Source: Burkholderia stabilis
GTDB taxonomy: Bacteria; Pseudomonadota; Gammaproteobacteria; Burkholderiales; Burkholderiaceae
Direction: 5' to 3'
Assembly: GCF_001742165.1 (NCBI RefSeq)
Contig: NZ_CP016443.1
Location: 930,001 to 994,000 of the forward strand
Length of the DNA: 64,000 nt
How positions within the stretch are numbered: position 1 is the stretch's first letter; every line of letters begins with the position of its first letter. The position numbers and the translations under genes are program-made. This document shows positions 17,100-25,158 of the stretch, in pieces. The notes beneath the pieces were generated by a model that was not told the origin of the DNA, made no database searches, and worked only from the letters and a program-made list of their open reading frames with translations.

Positions 17100-17663
17100 A
17101 TGACCGACCACCGCCTCGTCGAAATCACGCCCGCCACGCATCGCGTCGACATCGATCTCGTCTACGCGACCGACCGCAACCTGACCGGCAAGCCGATCTA
17201 CCGCCGCGCGCACTGCCTGCTGCTGGCGCCTGCCGAAGCCGCCTTGCGCCGCGCGGTCGACGTGGCCGCGCAGGCCGGCTTCACGCTGCGCATCTACGAC
17301 GCGTACCGGCCGCCGCAAGCGCAGCAAGTGCTGTGGGATTTCCTGCCCGATCCGAACTTCGTCGCCGATCTCGGCCGCGGCTCGAATCACAGCCGCGGCA
17401 CCGCGCTCGACCTGACGCTCGTCGGTGCGAACGGCGAACCGCTCGACATGGGCACCGGCTTCGACGAGATGGTCGCCGCGTCGGGCCACTTCCACGCGGG
17501 GCTGCCCGAAGCCGTGCAACGCAACCGCCTGCTGCTGCTCGGCGTGATGCACGCGGCCGGCTTCGCGCACATCGACAGCGAGTGGTGGCACTACGAGCTG
17601 CCCGGCTCGTGCGAATTGCCGCAGATCGACAACGCGGCGAGCGGCCCGTGGCGCCTGATGTGA
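17100..17663 (+). CDS. ddpX: D-alanyl-D-alanine dipeptidase (VanX/DdpX type)
   Basis: The 187-residue enzyme is a zinc peptidase of the VanX family. SNHSRGTALDLTLV gives the SxHxxGxAxD zinc motif, EWWHYELPG gives the catalytic Glu and the third zinc ligand, and YDAYRPPQAQ matches the conserved substrate-binding Arg region. It would hydrolyse D-Ala-D-Ala to D-alanine. No signal peptide is present, so it acts in the cytoplasm on imported dipeptide, as in the E. coli ddp system. It lies between the RpiR gene and the five transporter genes, in the same order as ddpX-ddpABCDF. The length equals that of the E. coli enzyme within a few residues. Confidence 0.92.
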   Translation: MTDHRLVEITPATHRVDIDLVYATDRNLTGKPIYRRAHCLLLAPAEAALRRAVDVAAQAGFTLRIYDAYRPPQAQQVLWDFLPDPNFVADLGRGSNHSRGTALDLTLVGANGEPLDMGTGFDEMVAASGHFHAGLPEAVQRNRLLLLGVMHAAGFAHIDSEWWHYELPGSCELPQIDNAASGPWRLM

Positions 17664-17736
17664 TGCCAATGCCCGTCCCCTTCACGGTTCACGTTCAACG
17701 ACTTCAACGACATCAACGACAGATGGAGAAGCGCAC

Positions 17737-19338
17737 ATGAAACTACCGACATCCCGGCTCGTCGCGGCGCTCGCCGCCGCGTCCGTTCTCGCCGCCGTTC
17801 CGCTTTCCGCCGCGCACGCGGAAACGCCTAAGGACATGTTCGTGATGGCCACGCTGCTCGACGAATTCACGACGCTCGATCCAGGCGAAATCTACGAGCT
17901 GGTGCCGGAGGAATACGTCGCGAACACGTACGACCGGCTCGTGCGCGTCGACCTGCGCGATCCGTCGAAATTCAACGGCGATGTCGCGCAGTCGTGGACG
18001 GTGAGCACCGACGGGCTGACCTACACGTTCAAGCTGCGCCCCGGCCTCAAGTTCCATTCGGGCAACCCGCTGACGGCCGACGACGTCGCATGGTCGATCC
18101 AGCGCGCGGTGCTGCTCGACAAGGGGCCGGCCGCCGTGCTGACCGGTATCGGCCTCACGAAGGCGAACGTCGTCGCGAACGTGAAGAAGCTCGACGACCA
18201 GACGATCTCGGTCACGACCGACCGCAAATACGCGCCGACCTTCGTGCTGAACGTGCTCGGCTCGTGGCCGGCGTCGGTACTCGACAGGAAGCTGCTGTTG
18301 TCGCACCAGCAGGGCAACGACTTCGGCAACGCCTGGCTGAAGACCAACGAGGCCGGCTCCGGCGCTTACAAGCTGGTCAAGTGGACGGCCGGCGACAGCC
18401 TCGTGCTGCAGCGCTTCGACGGCTACCGGCTGCCGCTCGCGATGAAGCGCATCGTGCTGCGCCACGTGCCCGAAGCCGCGAGCCAGCGCCTGCTGCTCGA
18501 GAACGGCGACGTCGATGCGGCGCGCGACCTGAGCCCCGACGATCTGGCCTCCGTCGTGAAATCCGGCAAGGCGAAGGTCTCGGCATCGCCGCAGGCGACG
18601 CTGCTGTATCTCGGCCTGAACACGAAGAACCCGACGCTCGCGAAGCCCGACGTGCAGGAAGCGCTGAAGTGGCTCGTCGACTACGCCGGCATCCAGGGCA
18701 ACGTCGTGAAGACGACCTACAAGGTGCACCAGACCTTCCTGCCCGAAGGCTTTCTCGGCACGCTGAACGCGAACCCGTACAAACTCGACGTCGCGAAGGC
18801 GAAGGCGCTGCTCGCGAAGGCCGGCGTGCCCGGCGGCTTCACGGTGACGATGGACGTGCGCAACGACTATCCGTACACGGAGATCGCGCAGGCCGTGCAG
18901 GCGAACTTCGCGCAGGCGGGCATCAAGGTGCAGCTGATCCCCGGCGACAACAAGCAGACGCTCGCGAAATACCGTGCGCGCCAGCACGACATCTACATCG
19001 GCGAATGGTCGGCCGACTACATCGATCCGCACAGCAACGCGCAGGGTTTCGCATGGAATCCCGACAATTCCGACAAGTCGAGCTATAAAATGCTGGCCTG
19101 GCGCAACAGCTGGGACATCCCGCAACTCACGAAGGAAACCGATGCCGCGCTCGCCGAGCCGACCGCCGCGAAACGTGCGCAGCTGTATCAGTCGATGCAG
19201 AAGGAAGTGCTCGCGCGCTCACCGTTCGTGATCATGTTCGAGAAAGTCGCACAGGTCGCGACGCGGCCTGGCGTCAGCGGGCTCGAAGTCGGGCCGATCA
19301 ACGATCTCGTGTCGTACCGCAACCTGAAGAAGCAATAA
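17737..19338 (+). CDS. ddpA: Dipeptide ABC transporter, periplasmic binding protein (DdpA-like)
   Basis: The 533-residue protein has a Sec signal peptide (LVAALAAASVLAAVPLSAAHA) and the SBP family 5 fold (DEFTTLDPGEIYELVP; GLTYTFKLRPGLKFHSG). It heads the transporter genes directly after the D-Ala-D-Ala dipeptidase, so it most likely delivers D-Ala-D-Ala or related dipeptides to the permease. It resembles the orphan protein at 10973 along its whole length. The symbol rests on gene order, not on demonstrated specificity; a broader dipeptide or murein-peptide specificity is possible. Confidence 0.85.
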   Translation: MKLPTSRLVAALAAASVLAAVPLSAAHAETPKDMFVMATLLDEFTTLDPGEIYELVPEEYVANTYDRLVRVDLRDPSKFNGDVAQSWTVSTDGLTYTFKLRPGLKFHSGNPLTADDVAWSIQRAVLLDKGPAAVLTGIGLTKANVVANVKKLDDQTISVTTDRKYAPTFVLNVLGSWPASVLDRKLLLSHQQGNDFGNAWLKTNEAGSGAYKLVKWTAGDSLVLQRFDGYRLPLAMKRIVLRHVPEAASQRLLLENGDVDAARDLSPDDLASVVKSGKAKVSASPQATLLYLGLNTKNPTLAKPDVQEALKWLVDYAGIQGNVVKTTYKVHQTFLPEGFLGTLNANPYKLDVAKAKALLAKAGVPGGFTVTMDVRNDYPYTEIAQAVQANFAQAGIKVQLIPGDNKQTLAKYRARQHDIYIGEWSADYIDPHSNAQGFAWNPDNSDKSSYKMLAWRNSWDIPQLTKETDAALAEPTAAKRAQLYQSMQKEVLARSPFVIMFEKVAQVATRPGVSGLEVGPINDLVSYRNLKKQ

Positions 19339-19348
19339 GATTCGCCGC

Positions 19349-20419
19349 ATGTCGACTCCCGCCTCCTCCCTCGAAGCACTGCGCACGCTGCCCGCGCGGC
19401 GCCCGGCCGTACGCTGGGCGCTGCGCGTGCTGCGCTGGGCGCTCACGCTCGCCGTCACGTTCGCGGGGCTGCTCGCGCTGACGTTCGTGATCGGCCGCAA
19501 GGTGCCGATCGATCCCGTGCTCGCGATCCTCGGCGATCGCGCGTCGGCCGAGGCGTATGCGGCCGAACGCATCGCGCTCGGCCTCGACAAGCCGCTCGTC
19601 ACGCAGTTCCTGATCTACGTGCGCGACGTGCTGCACGGCAATCTCGGCGTATCGCTGCTGACCGCGAACCCGGTGCTCGACGACATCAAGCGCGTGTTCC
19701 CGGCCACGCTCGAACTGGCGACGATCGCGACGCTGATCGGCATCGCGATCGGCGTGCCGCTCGGCGTCGCGGCCGCCGTGAAGCACAACAAGCCGATCGA
19801 TCACATCGCGCGTTTCGTCGGGCTGATCGGCAATTCCGTGCCGGTGTTCTGGCTCGGGCTGATGGGGTTGCTGCTGTTTTACGCGCGGCTGCACTGGGTC
19901 GGCGGCCCCGGCCGGCTCGATCCGGTGTACGACGGCATGGTCGATCCGCGCACGGGCAGCCTGCTGATCGACGCGGCGCTCGCGGGCGAGTGGGACGTGT
20001 TCCGCAACGCGGTGTCGCACATCGCGCTGCCGGCCGCGATTCTCGGTTACTACTCGGTCGCGTACCTGAGCCGGATGACGCGCTCGTTCATGCTCGACCA
20101 ACTGAGCCAGGAATACATCGTCACCGCGCGCGCGAAGGGCTTGTCCGAGCGCCGCGTGATCTGGCGGCACGCGTTCGGCAACATCGCGGTGCCGCTGCTC
20201 ACCGTGATCGCGCTCACCTACAGCAACCTGCTCGAAGGCTCGGTGCTGACCGAGATCGTATTCGCGTGGCCGGGGCTCGGTTCCTACCTGACCGGCGCGC
20301 TGCTGAACGCCGACATGAACGCGGTGCTCGGCGCGACGCTCGTGATCGGCGTGATGTTCATCACCGTCAACCTGCTGACCGACGCGCTGTACCGCGTGTT
20401 CGATCCGCGCGCACGTTGA
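19349..20419 (+). CDS. ddpB: Dipeptide ABC transporter permease (DppB/DdpB-like)
   Basis: The 356-residue inner-membrane protein has six predicted helices. The binding-protein-dependent permease EAA loop is seen in EYIVTARAKGLSERRVIWRH. The N-terminal segment includes the DppB-type LGLDKPLVTQFLIYVRD. It starts 10 bases after the binding-protein gene, so both are on one transcript. It would pair with the next permease to form the translocation channel. Confidence 0.9.
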   Translation: MSTPASSLEALRTLPARRPAVRWALRVLRWALTLAVTFAGLLALTFVIGRKVPIDPVLAILGDRASAEAYAAERIALGLDKPLVTQFLIYVRDVLHGNLGVSLLTANPVLDDIKRVFPATLELATIATLIGIAIGVPLGVAAAVKHNKPIDHIARFVGLIGNSVPVFWLGLMGLLLFYARLHWVGGPGRLDPVYDGMVDPRTGSLLIDAALAGEWDVFRNAVSHIALPAAILGYYSVAYLSRMTRSFMLDQLSQEYIVTARAKGLSERRVIWRHAFGNIAVPLLTVIALTYSNLLEGSVLTEIVFAWPGLGSYLTGALLNADMNAVLGATLVIGVMFITVNLLTDALYRVFDPRAR

Positions 20420-20485
20420 AGGCCGCTCCGACATGACCGCTTCCACCCTGCTTCTTTCATCGCCCATGCCGAAGGTCGTCCGATC

Positions 20486-21400
20486 ATGAATGCCGAGCGT
20501 CTCACGCTGCGCGCGTGGCTGCTTTCCGATGCGCCCGCGTCGCGCTCGCAGGCCGCGCTCGGCCTCGCGTACCGCCGCTGGCGCCGCTTCGCCACCAATC
20601 CGCTCAACCTGTTCGGGCTCGCGATCCTCGTCGCGCTGATCGTCGTCGCGATCATCGGCCCGATGATCATGCCGCACGATCCGCTGCGCCAGGTGCTGTC
20701 CGACCGGTTGCTGCCGCCCGGCTCGCCGTCGCACTGGTTCGGCACCGACCAGCTCGGCCGCGACATCCTCTCGCGGCTGATCGCCGGCTCGCGCCTCACG
20801 CTCGGCATCGCGCTGCTCGTCGTCGTGATCGTCGTGCCGATCGGCCTGCTGATCGGCACGACGGCCGGTTATTGCGGCGGCATCGTCGACAGCGTGCTGA
20901 TGCGCATCACCGACATCGCGCTCGCGTTCCCGAAGATCGTGCTCGCGCTCGCGTTCGCGGCCGCGCTCGGGCCCGGCGTGATCAACGCGGTCGTCGCGAT
21001 CTCGATCACCGCATGGCCCGCGTATGCGCGGCTCGCGCGCGCGGAGACGATCCGCATCGCGCAGGCCGACTTTATCCACGCCGCGCGGCTGCAGGGCGCA
21101 TCGGGCCCGCGCATCCTGCTGCGCTACATCATGCCGCTGTGCATGTCGTCGGTGATCGTGCGCGCGACGCTCGACATGGCCGGCATCATCCTGACCGTCG
21201 CGGGCTTGGGCTTCCTCGGCCTCGGCGCGCAACCGCCGAGCCCCGAGTGGGGCTTCATGGTCGCCTCGGGCCGCAACGTGCTGCTCGACGCGTGGTGGGT
21301 CGCGACGCTGCCGGGCATCGCGATCCTACTCGTGAGCCTCGCGTTCAACCTGCTCGGCGACGGGCTGCGCGACGTCTTCGATCCCCGTCATGGAGCGTGA
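20486..21400 (+). CDS. ddpC: Dipeptide ABC transporter permease (DppC/DdpC-like)
   Basis: The 304-residue permease has the OppC-type N-terminus (RFATNPLNLFGLAILVALIV) and SHWFGTDQLGRDILSRLIAGS, the standard DppC signature. The EAA loop is DFIHAARLQGASGPRILLRY. The gene is 66 bases downstream of the partner permease, and its stop almost touches the start of the ATPase gene. It acts in the inner membrane as half of the translocation pore. Confidence 0.9.
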   Translation: MNAERLTLRAWLLSDAPASRSQAALGLAYRRWRRFATNPLNLFGLAILVALIVVAIIGPMIMPHDPLRQVLSDRLLPPGSPSHWFGTDQLGRDILSRLIAGSRLTLGIALLVVVIVVPIGLLIGTTAGYCGGIVDSVLMRITDIALAFPKIVLALAFAAALGPGVINAVVAISITAWPAYARLARAETIRIAQADFIHAARLQGASGPRILLRYIMPLCMSSVIVRATLDMAGIILTVAGLGFLGLGAQPPSPEWGFMVASGRNVLLDAWWVATLPGIAILLVSLAFNLLGDGLRDVFDPRHGA

Positions 21401-21401
21401 C

Positions 21402-22316
21402 ATGCCGATGAATTCCGCCACCGCGCCCGCGCCGCTCTGCGAGATCGACGGCCTGAGGATCGGGTTTCGCGGGCACGACGGCGTCGTCACCGACGCCGTG
21501 CGCGACCTGTCGCTGACGCTCTCGCCCGGCGAACGGCTCGGCATCGTCGGCGAATCGGGCTCGGGCAAATCGCTGACGGGCCGCGCGCTGCTCGGCCTGC
21601 TGCCCGATGCCGCACGCTGGTCCGCGCGCACGATGCGCTTCGCGGGCCACGACCTGCTCGCGATGAGCCCGCGCGAGCGCCGACGGCTGTGCGGCAGCCA
21701 GATGGGCATGATCCTACAGGACCCGAAATATTCGCTGAACCCGGTGATGACGGTCGCGAAGCAGATGGGCGAAGCATTCCGCCTCCACGAACCCGGCCTG
21801 CGCGGCCGCGCGCTGCACGAACGGATCGTCGACGCGCTCGCGGCCGTGCAGATCCGCGACCCGGCGCGCGTCGCCGATGCGTATCCGCACGAGTTGTCCG
21901 GCGGCATGGGCCAGCGCGTGATGATCGCGATGATGGTATCGACCGGCCCGCGCCTGCTGATCGCCGACGAACCGACGTCCGCGCTCGACGTCGCGGTGTC
22001 GATGCAGGTGCTCGCGGTGCTCGACGCGATGATCGCGCGGCACGGCACGGGCCTGATGTTCATCAGCCACGACCTGCCGCTCGTGATGTCGTTCTGCGAT
22101 CGCGTCGCGGTGATGTACGCGGGCCGCGTGGTCGAAACCTGCGCCGCGCGCGACCTGCGCGACGCGTCCCATCCGTACACGCGCGGGCTGCTCGCGGCGA
22201 ACCCGCCGCTCGCGAACCCGCCCGACGAACTGCCCGTGCTGCGGCGCGACCCGGCGTGGCTCGATCCCTCGCCGCATGCCATCCCGCCCGCCGATCGACA
22301 GGAGGCCGCACGATGA
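21402..22316 (+). CDS. ddpD: Dipeptide ABC transporter ATP-binding protein (DppD/DdpD-like)
   Basis: The 304-residue ATPase has Walker A (GESGSGKS), signature motif (LSGGMGQRV) and Walker B (LLIADEPTSALD), followed by the His switch (ISHDLPL) and the oligopeptide-ABC C-terminal region with HPYTRGLLAANP. ATG 21402 is preferred over ATG 21390 because GGAG lies 6 bases before it; the gene then begins directly after the permease stop. Its stop overlaps the next start in ATGA, so the two ATPases are translationally coupled. This one would form the heterodimer that powers dipeptide import. Confidence 0.9.
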   Translation: MPMNSATAPAPLCEIDGLRIGFRGHDGVVTDAVRDLSLTLSPGERLGIVGESGSGKSLTGRALLGLLPDAARWSARTMRFAGHDLLAMSPRERRRLCGSQMGMILQDPKYSLNPVMTVAKQMGEAFRLHEPGLRGRALHERIVDALAAVQIRDPARVADAYPHELSGGMGQRVMIAMMVSTGPRLLIADEPTSALDVAVSMQVLAVLDAMIARHGTGLMFISHDLPLVMSFCDRVAVMYAGRVVETCAARDLRDASHPYTRGLLAANPPLANPPDELPVLRRDPAWLDPSPHAIPPADRQEAAR

Positions 22317-23089
22317 TCGACGTCGATCACGCATCGATCCGTTTCCCGACCCGCACGGGTCACGTCGACGCCGTGCGCGACGCGAGCTTCGCGGTGCGCG
22401 ACGGCGAGGTGTTCGGCCTCGTCGGCGAATCGGGTTCCGGCAAGTCGACGCTGCTGCGTGCGCTGACGGGCCTCGTGCCGCTCGCGTCCGGCAGCCTGTC
22501 GATCGATGGCCGGCCGGTCGGCGGCAAGCCCGAGCGCGCGTTCCGCCGCCACGTGCAGATGGTGTTCCAGGACCCGTACGCATCGCTGCATCCGCGCTTC
22601 ACGGTCGATCAGACGCTGCGCGAGCCGCTGTCGATCCACGACATCGGCGACGCCGATGCGCGCATTGCCCGCGCGCTGTCCGAAGTCGGCCTCGGCCCCG
22701 CGTTCCGCTTTCGTTATCCGCACCAGTTGTCGGGCGGCCAGCGGCAGCGCGTCGCGATCGCACGCGCGCTGATCGTCGAGCCGCGCGTGCTGCTGCTCGA
22801 CGAGCCGACGTCCGCGCTCGACGTGTCGGTGCAGGCCGAGATCCTGAACCTGCTGCGCCGCCTGCATCGCGAGCGCAACCTGACGATGATCCTCGTCAGC
22901 CACAACCTCGCGGTGATCGGCTTCCTGTGCCAGCGCGTCGCGGTGATGCAGCATGGCGAGATCGTCGAGCAGCTGCGGATCGAGGACGTGCGCGCCGGGC
23001 AGGTCGCGCGCGACTACACGCGCACGCTGCTGCAGGCGACCGAAGGCTACCGCCGTCTCGACCCGGTGAGTGACGCGCCCGCCGCCTGA
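22313..23089 (+). CDS. ddpF: Dipeptide ABC transporter ATP-binding protein (DppF/DdpF-like)
   Basis: The 258-residue ATPase has Walker A (GESGSGKSTL), Q-loop MVFQDPYASLHPR, signature LSGGQRQRV and Walker B LLLDEPTSALD, with the switch His in SHNLAV. AGGAGG precedes the ATG, which overlaps the stop of the preceding ATPase gene. It is shorter than classic DppF (about 330 residues) because it ends soon after the oligopeptide-specific C-terminal segment begins. It completes the binding protein, two permeases and two ATPases expected of a dipeptide importer. Confidence 0.9.
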   Translation: MIDVDHASIRFPTRTGHVDAVRDASFAVRDGEVFGLVGESGSGKSTLLRALTGLVPLASGSLSIDGRPVGGKPERAFRRHVQMVFQDPYASLHPRFTVDQTLREPLSIHDIGDADARIARALSEVGLGPAFRFRYPHQLSGGQRQRVAIARALIVEPRVLLLDEPTSALDVSVQAEILNLLRRLHRERNLTMILVSHNLAVIGFLCQRVAVMQHGEIVEQLRIEDVRAGQVARDYTRTLLQATEGYRRLDPVSDAPAA

Positions 23090-23219
23090 CATCTGTGCGA
23101 CGCGCCGGCATGCGATACTCGGCACGCCCCGCGCCGGCATGGCCGCCGCGGGGAACCCTCGTGCACCGCACGGGTCAACTTCCTTTCGTCAACAGCTCAA
23201 CAGCAATAGGGAGGCGTTC

Positions 23220-23474
23220 ATGCTGCAATTCATCGAAACCCTGGTCGTCGGGCTCATCGTCGGCCTCCTCGCCCGCGCGCTCAAGCCCGGCGACGACAAG
23301 ATGGGCATCCTGATGACCATCGTGCTCGGCGTCGTCGGCTCGCTGGTCGCGGGCTACGTCGGCCGCGCCGCCGGCTGGTATGCGCCGGGCCAGGGCGCGG
23401 GCTGGATCGCATCGATCATCGGCGCGATCGTGCTGCTCGTGATCGTCGGCGCGGTACGCAAGCGCGCGGGCTGA
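23220..23474 (+). CDS. GlsB/YeaQ/YmgE family small membrane protein
   Basis: The 84-residue protein has three hydrophobic helices and the glycine-rich transglycosylase-associated pattern (FIETLVVGLIVGLLARAL, GILMTIVLGVVGSLVAGYVG, WIASIIGAIVLLVIVGA). Family members are stress-induced inner-membrane proteins of unknown biochemistry. ATG 23220 is supported by AGGGAGG a few bases upstream. It has its own strong terminator and is probably independent of the upstream transporter. Confidence 0.88.
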   Translation: MLQFIETLVVGLIVGLLARALKPGDDKMGILMTIVLGVVGSLVAGYVGRAAGWYAPGQGAGWIASIIGAIVLLVIVGAVRKRAG

Positions 23475-23497
23475 ACACCGCATCGTCCGCTTCCATG

Positions 23498-23530
23498 CAA
23501 AAAGGCCGCTCGTTTCGAGCGGCCTTTTTG
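23498..23530 (+). terminator. Strong Rho-independent terminator
   Basis: A perfect 15-base stem (CAAAAAGGCCGCTCG / CGAGCGGCCTTTTTG) with a TTT loop sits 23 bases after the small membrane protein. Its A-run and T-run make it usable on both strands. Confidence 0.93.
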
Positions 23531-23804
23531 CTTTCCGGGCAACGCGATGACGTTGCCCGCACAACGGTCCCGGCAACCGTTCGTCCTGCGATCTTATGCC
23601 ACCCGGCATTTCCCTGACTTGCGGTTGCGCAGATTCGGCCTACATTGGTTGAAGCAATCCGGCGTCATTTGCTTATTACCTTTATTTCTGTTTTTTCATT
23701 CAAGAGGTTCGATGGTTTTGCCGTTTACGCATACAGCATCGCGGCGTTGACGGACTGCCACCCGAGCGGCCCCGCTGCGACGCGCTTCCTCTCTGGAGCC
23801 TGTC
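23531..23804. other. Promoter region of the pilin-like gene
   Basis: No gene is seen. The part from about 23665 to 23715 is unusually AT-rich (TTTGCTTATTACCTTTATTT) for this replicon and probably carries the promoter of the pilin-like gene at 23805; no exact promoter boxes were assigned. Confidence 0.4.
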
Positions 23805-24140
23805 ATGAAGCATCGCCTGTTCGCCGCCTCGTTCGCCCTGGCTGCCTCGCTTCTGGCCACGTCCTCGTCCTTTGCCGCCGGTGCGTCCGGCATCATCCAT
23901 TTCTCCGGCATGATCGTCGAGCCGCCGTGTTCGTTCGCGCTCGACGCAACCGGCGCCGCACCCGCCCAGGTACGGCCCGACTGCCCGCGCCCCGCGATCG
24001 GACAGATCGCGTTCGTCGACGCGGCCAGCATGCAGGCCGTGAAGACCACGACCTTTACGCAGGCCTCGCGCGCAATCGTTTTACCGAAGCGTCCGGGCAA
24101 CGATCAGGCGCCGATGATCGCCGTCGTGACCTACCAGTAA
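23805..24140 (+). CDS. Miniature fimbrial (type 1 pilin-like) exported protein
   Basis: The 111-residue protein has a Sec signal peptide (LFAASFALAASLLATSSSFA). The mature chain starts with the pilin-like pattern GIIHFSGMIVEPPCSFAL, a second Cys follows about 25 residues later (RPDCPRP), and it ends IAVVTYQ, with the penultimate aromatic residue typical of chaperone-usher pilins. It is much shorter than true pilins (about 150-180 residues), and no chaperone or usher gene is nearby. It could be a reduced pilin domain with a different role, or an internally deleted pilin. A ribosome site (TGGAG) precedes the ATG. Confidence 0.7.
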   Translation: MKHRLFAASFALAASLLATSSSFAAGASGIIHFSGMIVEPPCSFALDATGAAPAQVRPDCPRPAIGQIAFVDAASMQAVKTTTFTQASRAIVLPKRPGNDQAPMIAVVTYQ

Positions 24141-24176
24141 AGCCCGCTGCCGGAGGCCCGCTGCCGCCATCGTGCA

Positions 24177-25049
24177 TCAATCGCGATGGCGCGCGATCCA
24201 GTCACTGAACGCGCGGATCTTCTGCTGGCTGCCGATGTTCTCGGGATACACGAAGAAGTAGCGCGCGCCGGTTTCGAGCACGATGTCGAACGGCCGTTCG
24301 AGTCGGCGTGCGGCGACGTCGTCGTCGACGAGCGTCACGTCGCCGATCGCGACGCCGAAGCCCTGCATCGCCGCGTTCGTCGCGAGATCGAGCGTGTCGA
24401 ACGTGGGCCCGCGCGCGGGATCGACGCCGCGCTCGCCCGCGTGATCGAGCCACGCGCGCCAGTCGCGATGGTCGCGCGTCGGATGCAGCAGCGTATGGCG
24501 CGCAAGATCGCCAACCGCATCGAGCGGCGACGCCTGCCGCAACTCGGGCGCGCATACCGGCGTCAACCGCTCGTCGAACAACGGCAACGCAAACACGCCC
24601 GGGCCCGGCGGCGTGCCGTAGACGATCGCCGCATCGAACGGTTCGGTCGAGAAATCGACGACGTGCTGCCACGCGGTCGTGATCTGCACGTGGAGATCGG
24701 GATGCTCGCCCTGGAAGCGCATGATGCGCGGCAGCATCCAGCGCATCACGCAGGTCGGCACCTTCAGCGCGAGATCGGTGCGCTGCCGCGTGAGCTTCAT
24801 CGAGATGTCCTCGATCCGCGCGAAGCTCTCGTTGACGACCGGCAGCAACTGCTCGCCCTCCGCCGTCAGCGTGAGGCCCTTCGCATGCCGCTTGAACAGC
24901 GGAAAGCCGTAGTGCGCCTCGAGCGTCTGGATCTGCCGGCTCACCGCGCCCTGCGTGATGCACAGCTGCTCGGCCGCACGCGTGAAGCTGCGGTGGCGAG
25001 CCACCGTCGAGAAGATCTGCAGCGCGTGCAGGGGCGGAAGTCGGCGCAT
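24177..25049 (-). CDS. LysR family regulator (GcvA/AmpR-like)
   Basis: The 290-residue protein has the GcvA/AmpR subgroup N-terminus (RLPPLHALQIFSTVARHRSF; TRAAEQLCITQGAVSRQI) and a complete effector domain. Regulators of this subgroup control class A and C beta-lactamases in response to murein fragments. Here it lies 109 bases downstream of a beta-lactamase homologue on the same strand. In the usual Burkholderia penR-penA pair the genes are divergent, so this is not the standard arrangement. The target may be the upstream homologue, or a gene elsewhere. Confidence 0.88.
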   Translation of the reverse strand: MRRLPPLHALQIFSTVARHRSFTRAAEQLCITQGAVSRQIQTLEAHYGFPLFKRHAKGLTLTAEGEQLLPVVNESFARIEDISMKLTRQRTDLALKVPTCVMRWMLPRIMRFQGEHPDLHVQITTAWQHVVDFSTEPFDAAIVYGTPPGPGVFALPLFDERLTPVCAPELRQASPLDAVGDLARHTLLHPTRDHRDWRAWLDHAGERGVDPARGPTFDTLDLATNAAMQGFGVAIGDVTLVDDDVAARRLERPFDIVLETGARYFFVYPENIGSQQKIRAFSDWIARHRD

Positions 25050-25158
25050 GACGAGGCTGGGAAACGGAAAAACGGCGCAGAAGGATCGCGCGCCGACACC
25101 GGCGCGCGCTGACCGACACGATAAGCCAAACGCCCGCTTTGCGCGAGACGCGGAAAAC

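Noticed and set aside
19298..21232. 644-codon minus-strand frame across the two permease genes
   Set aside because: Composition is dominated by Arg, Asp, His and Ala, and both permeases are complete on the plus strand.
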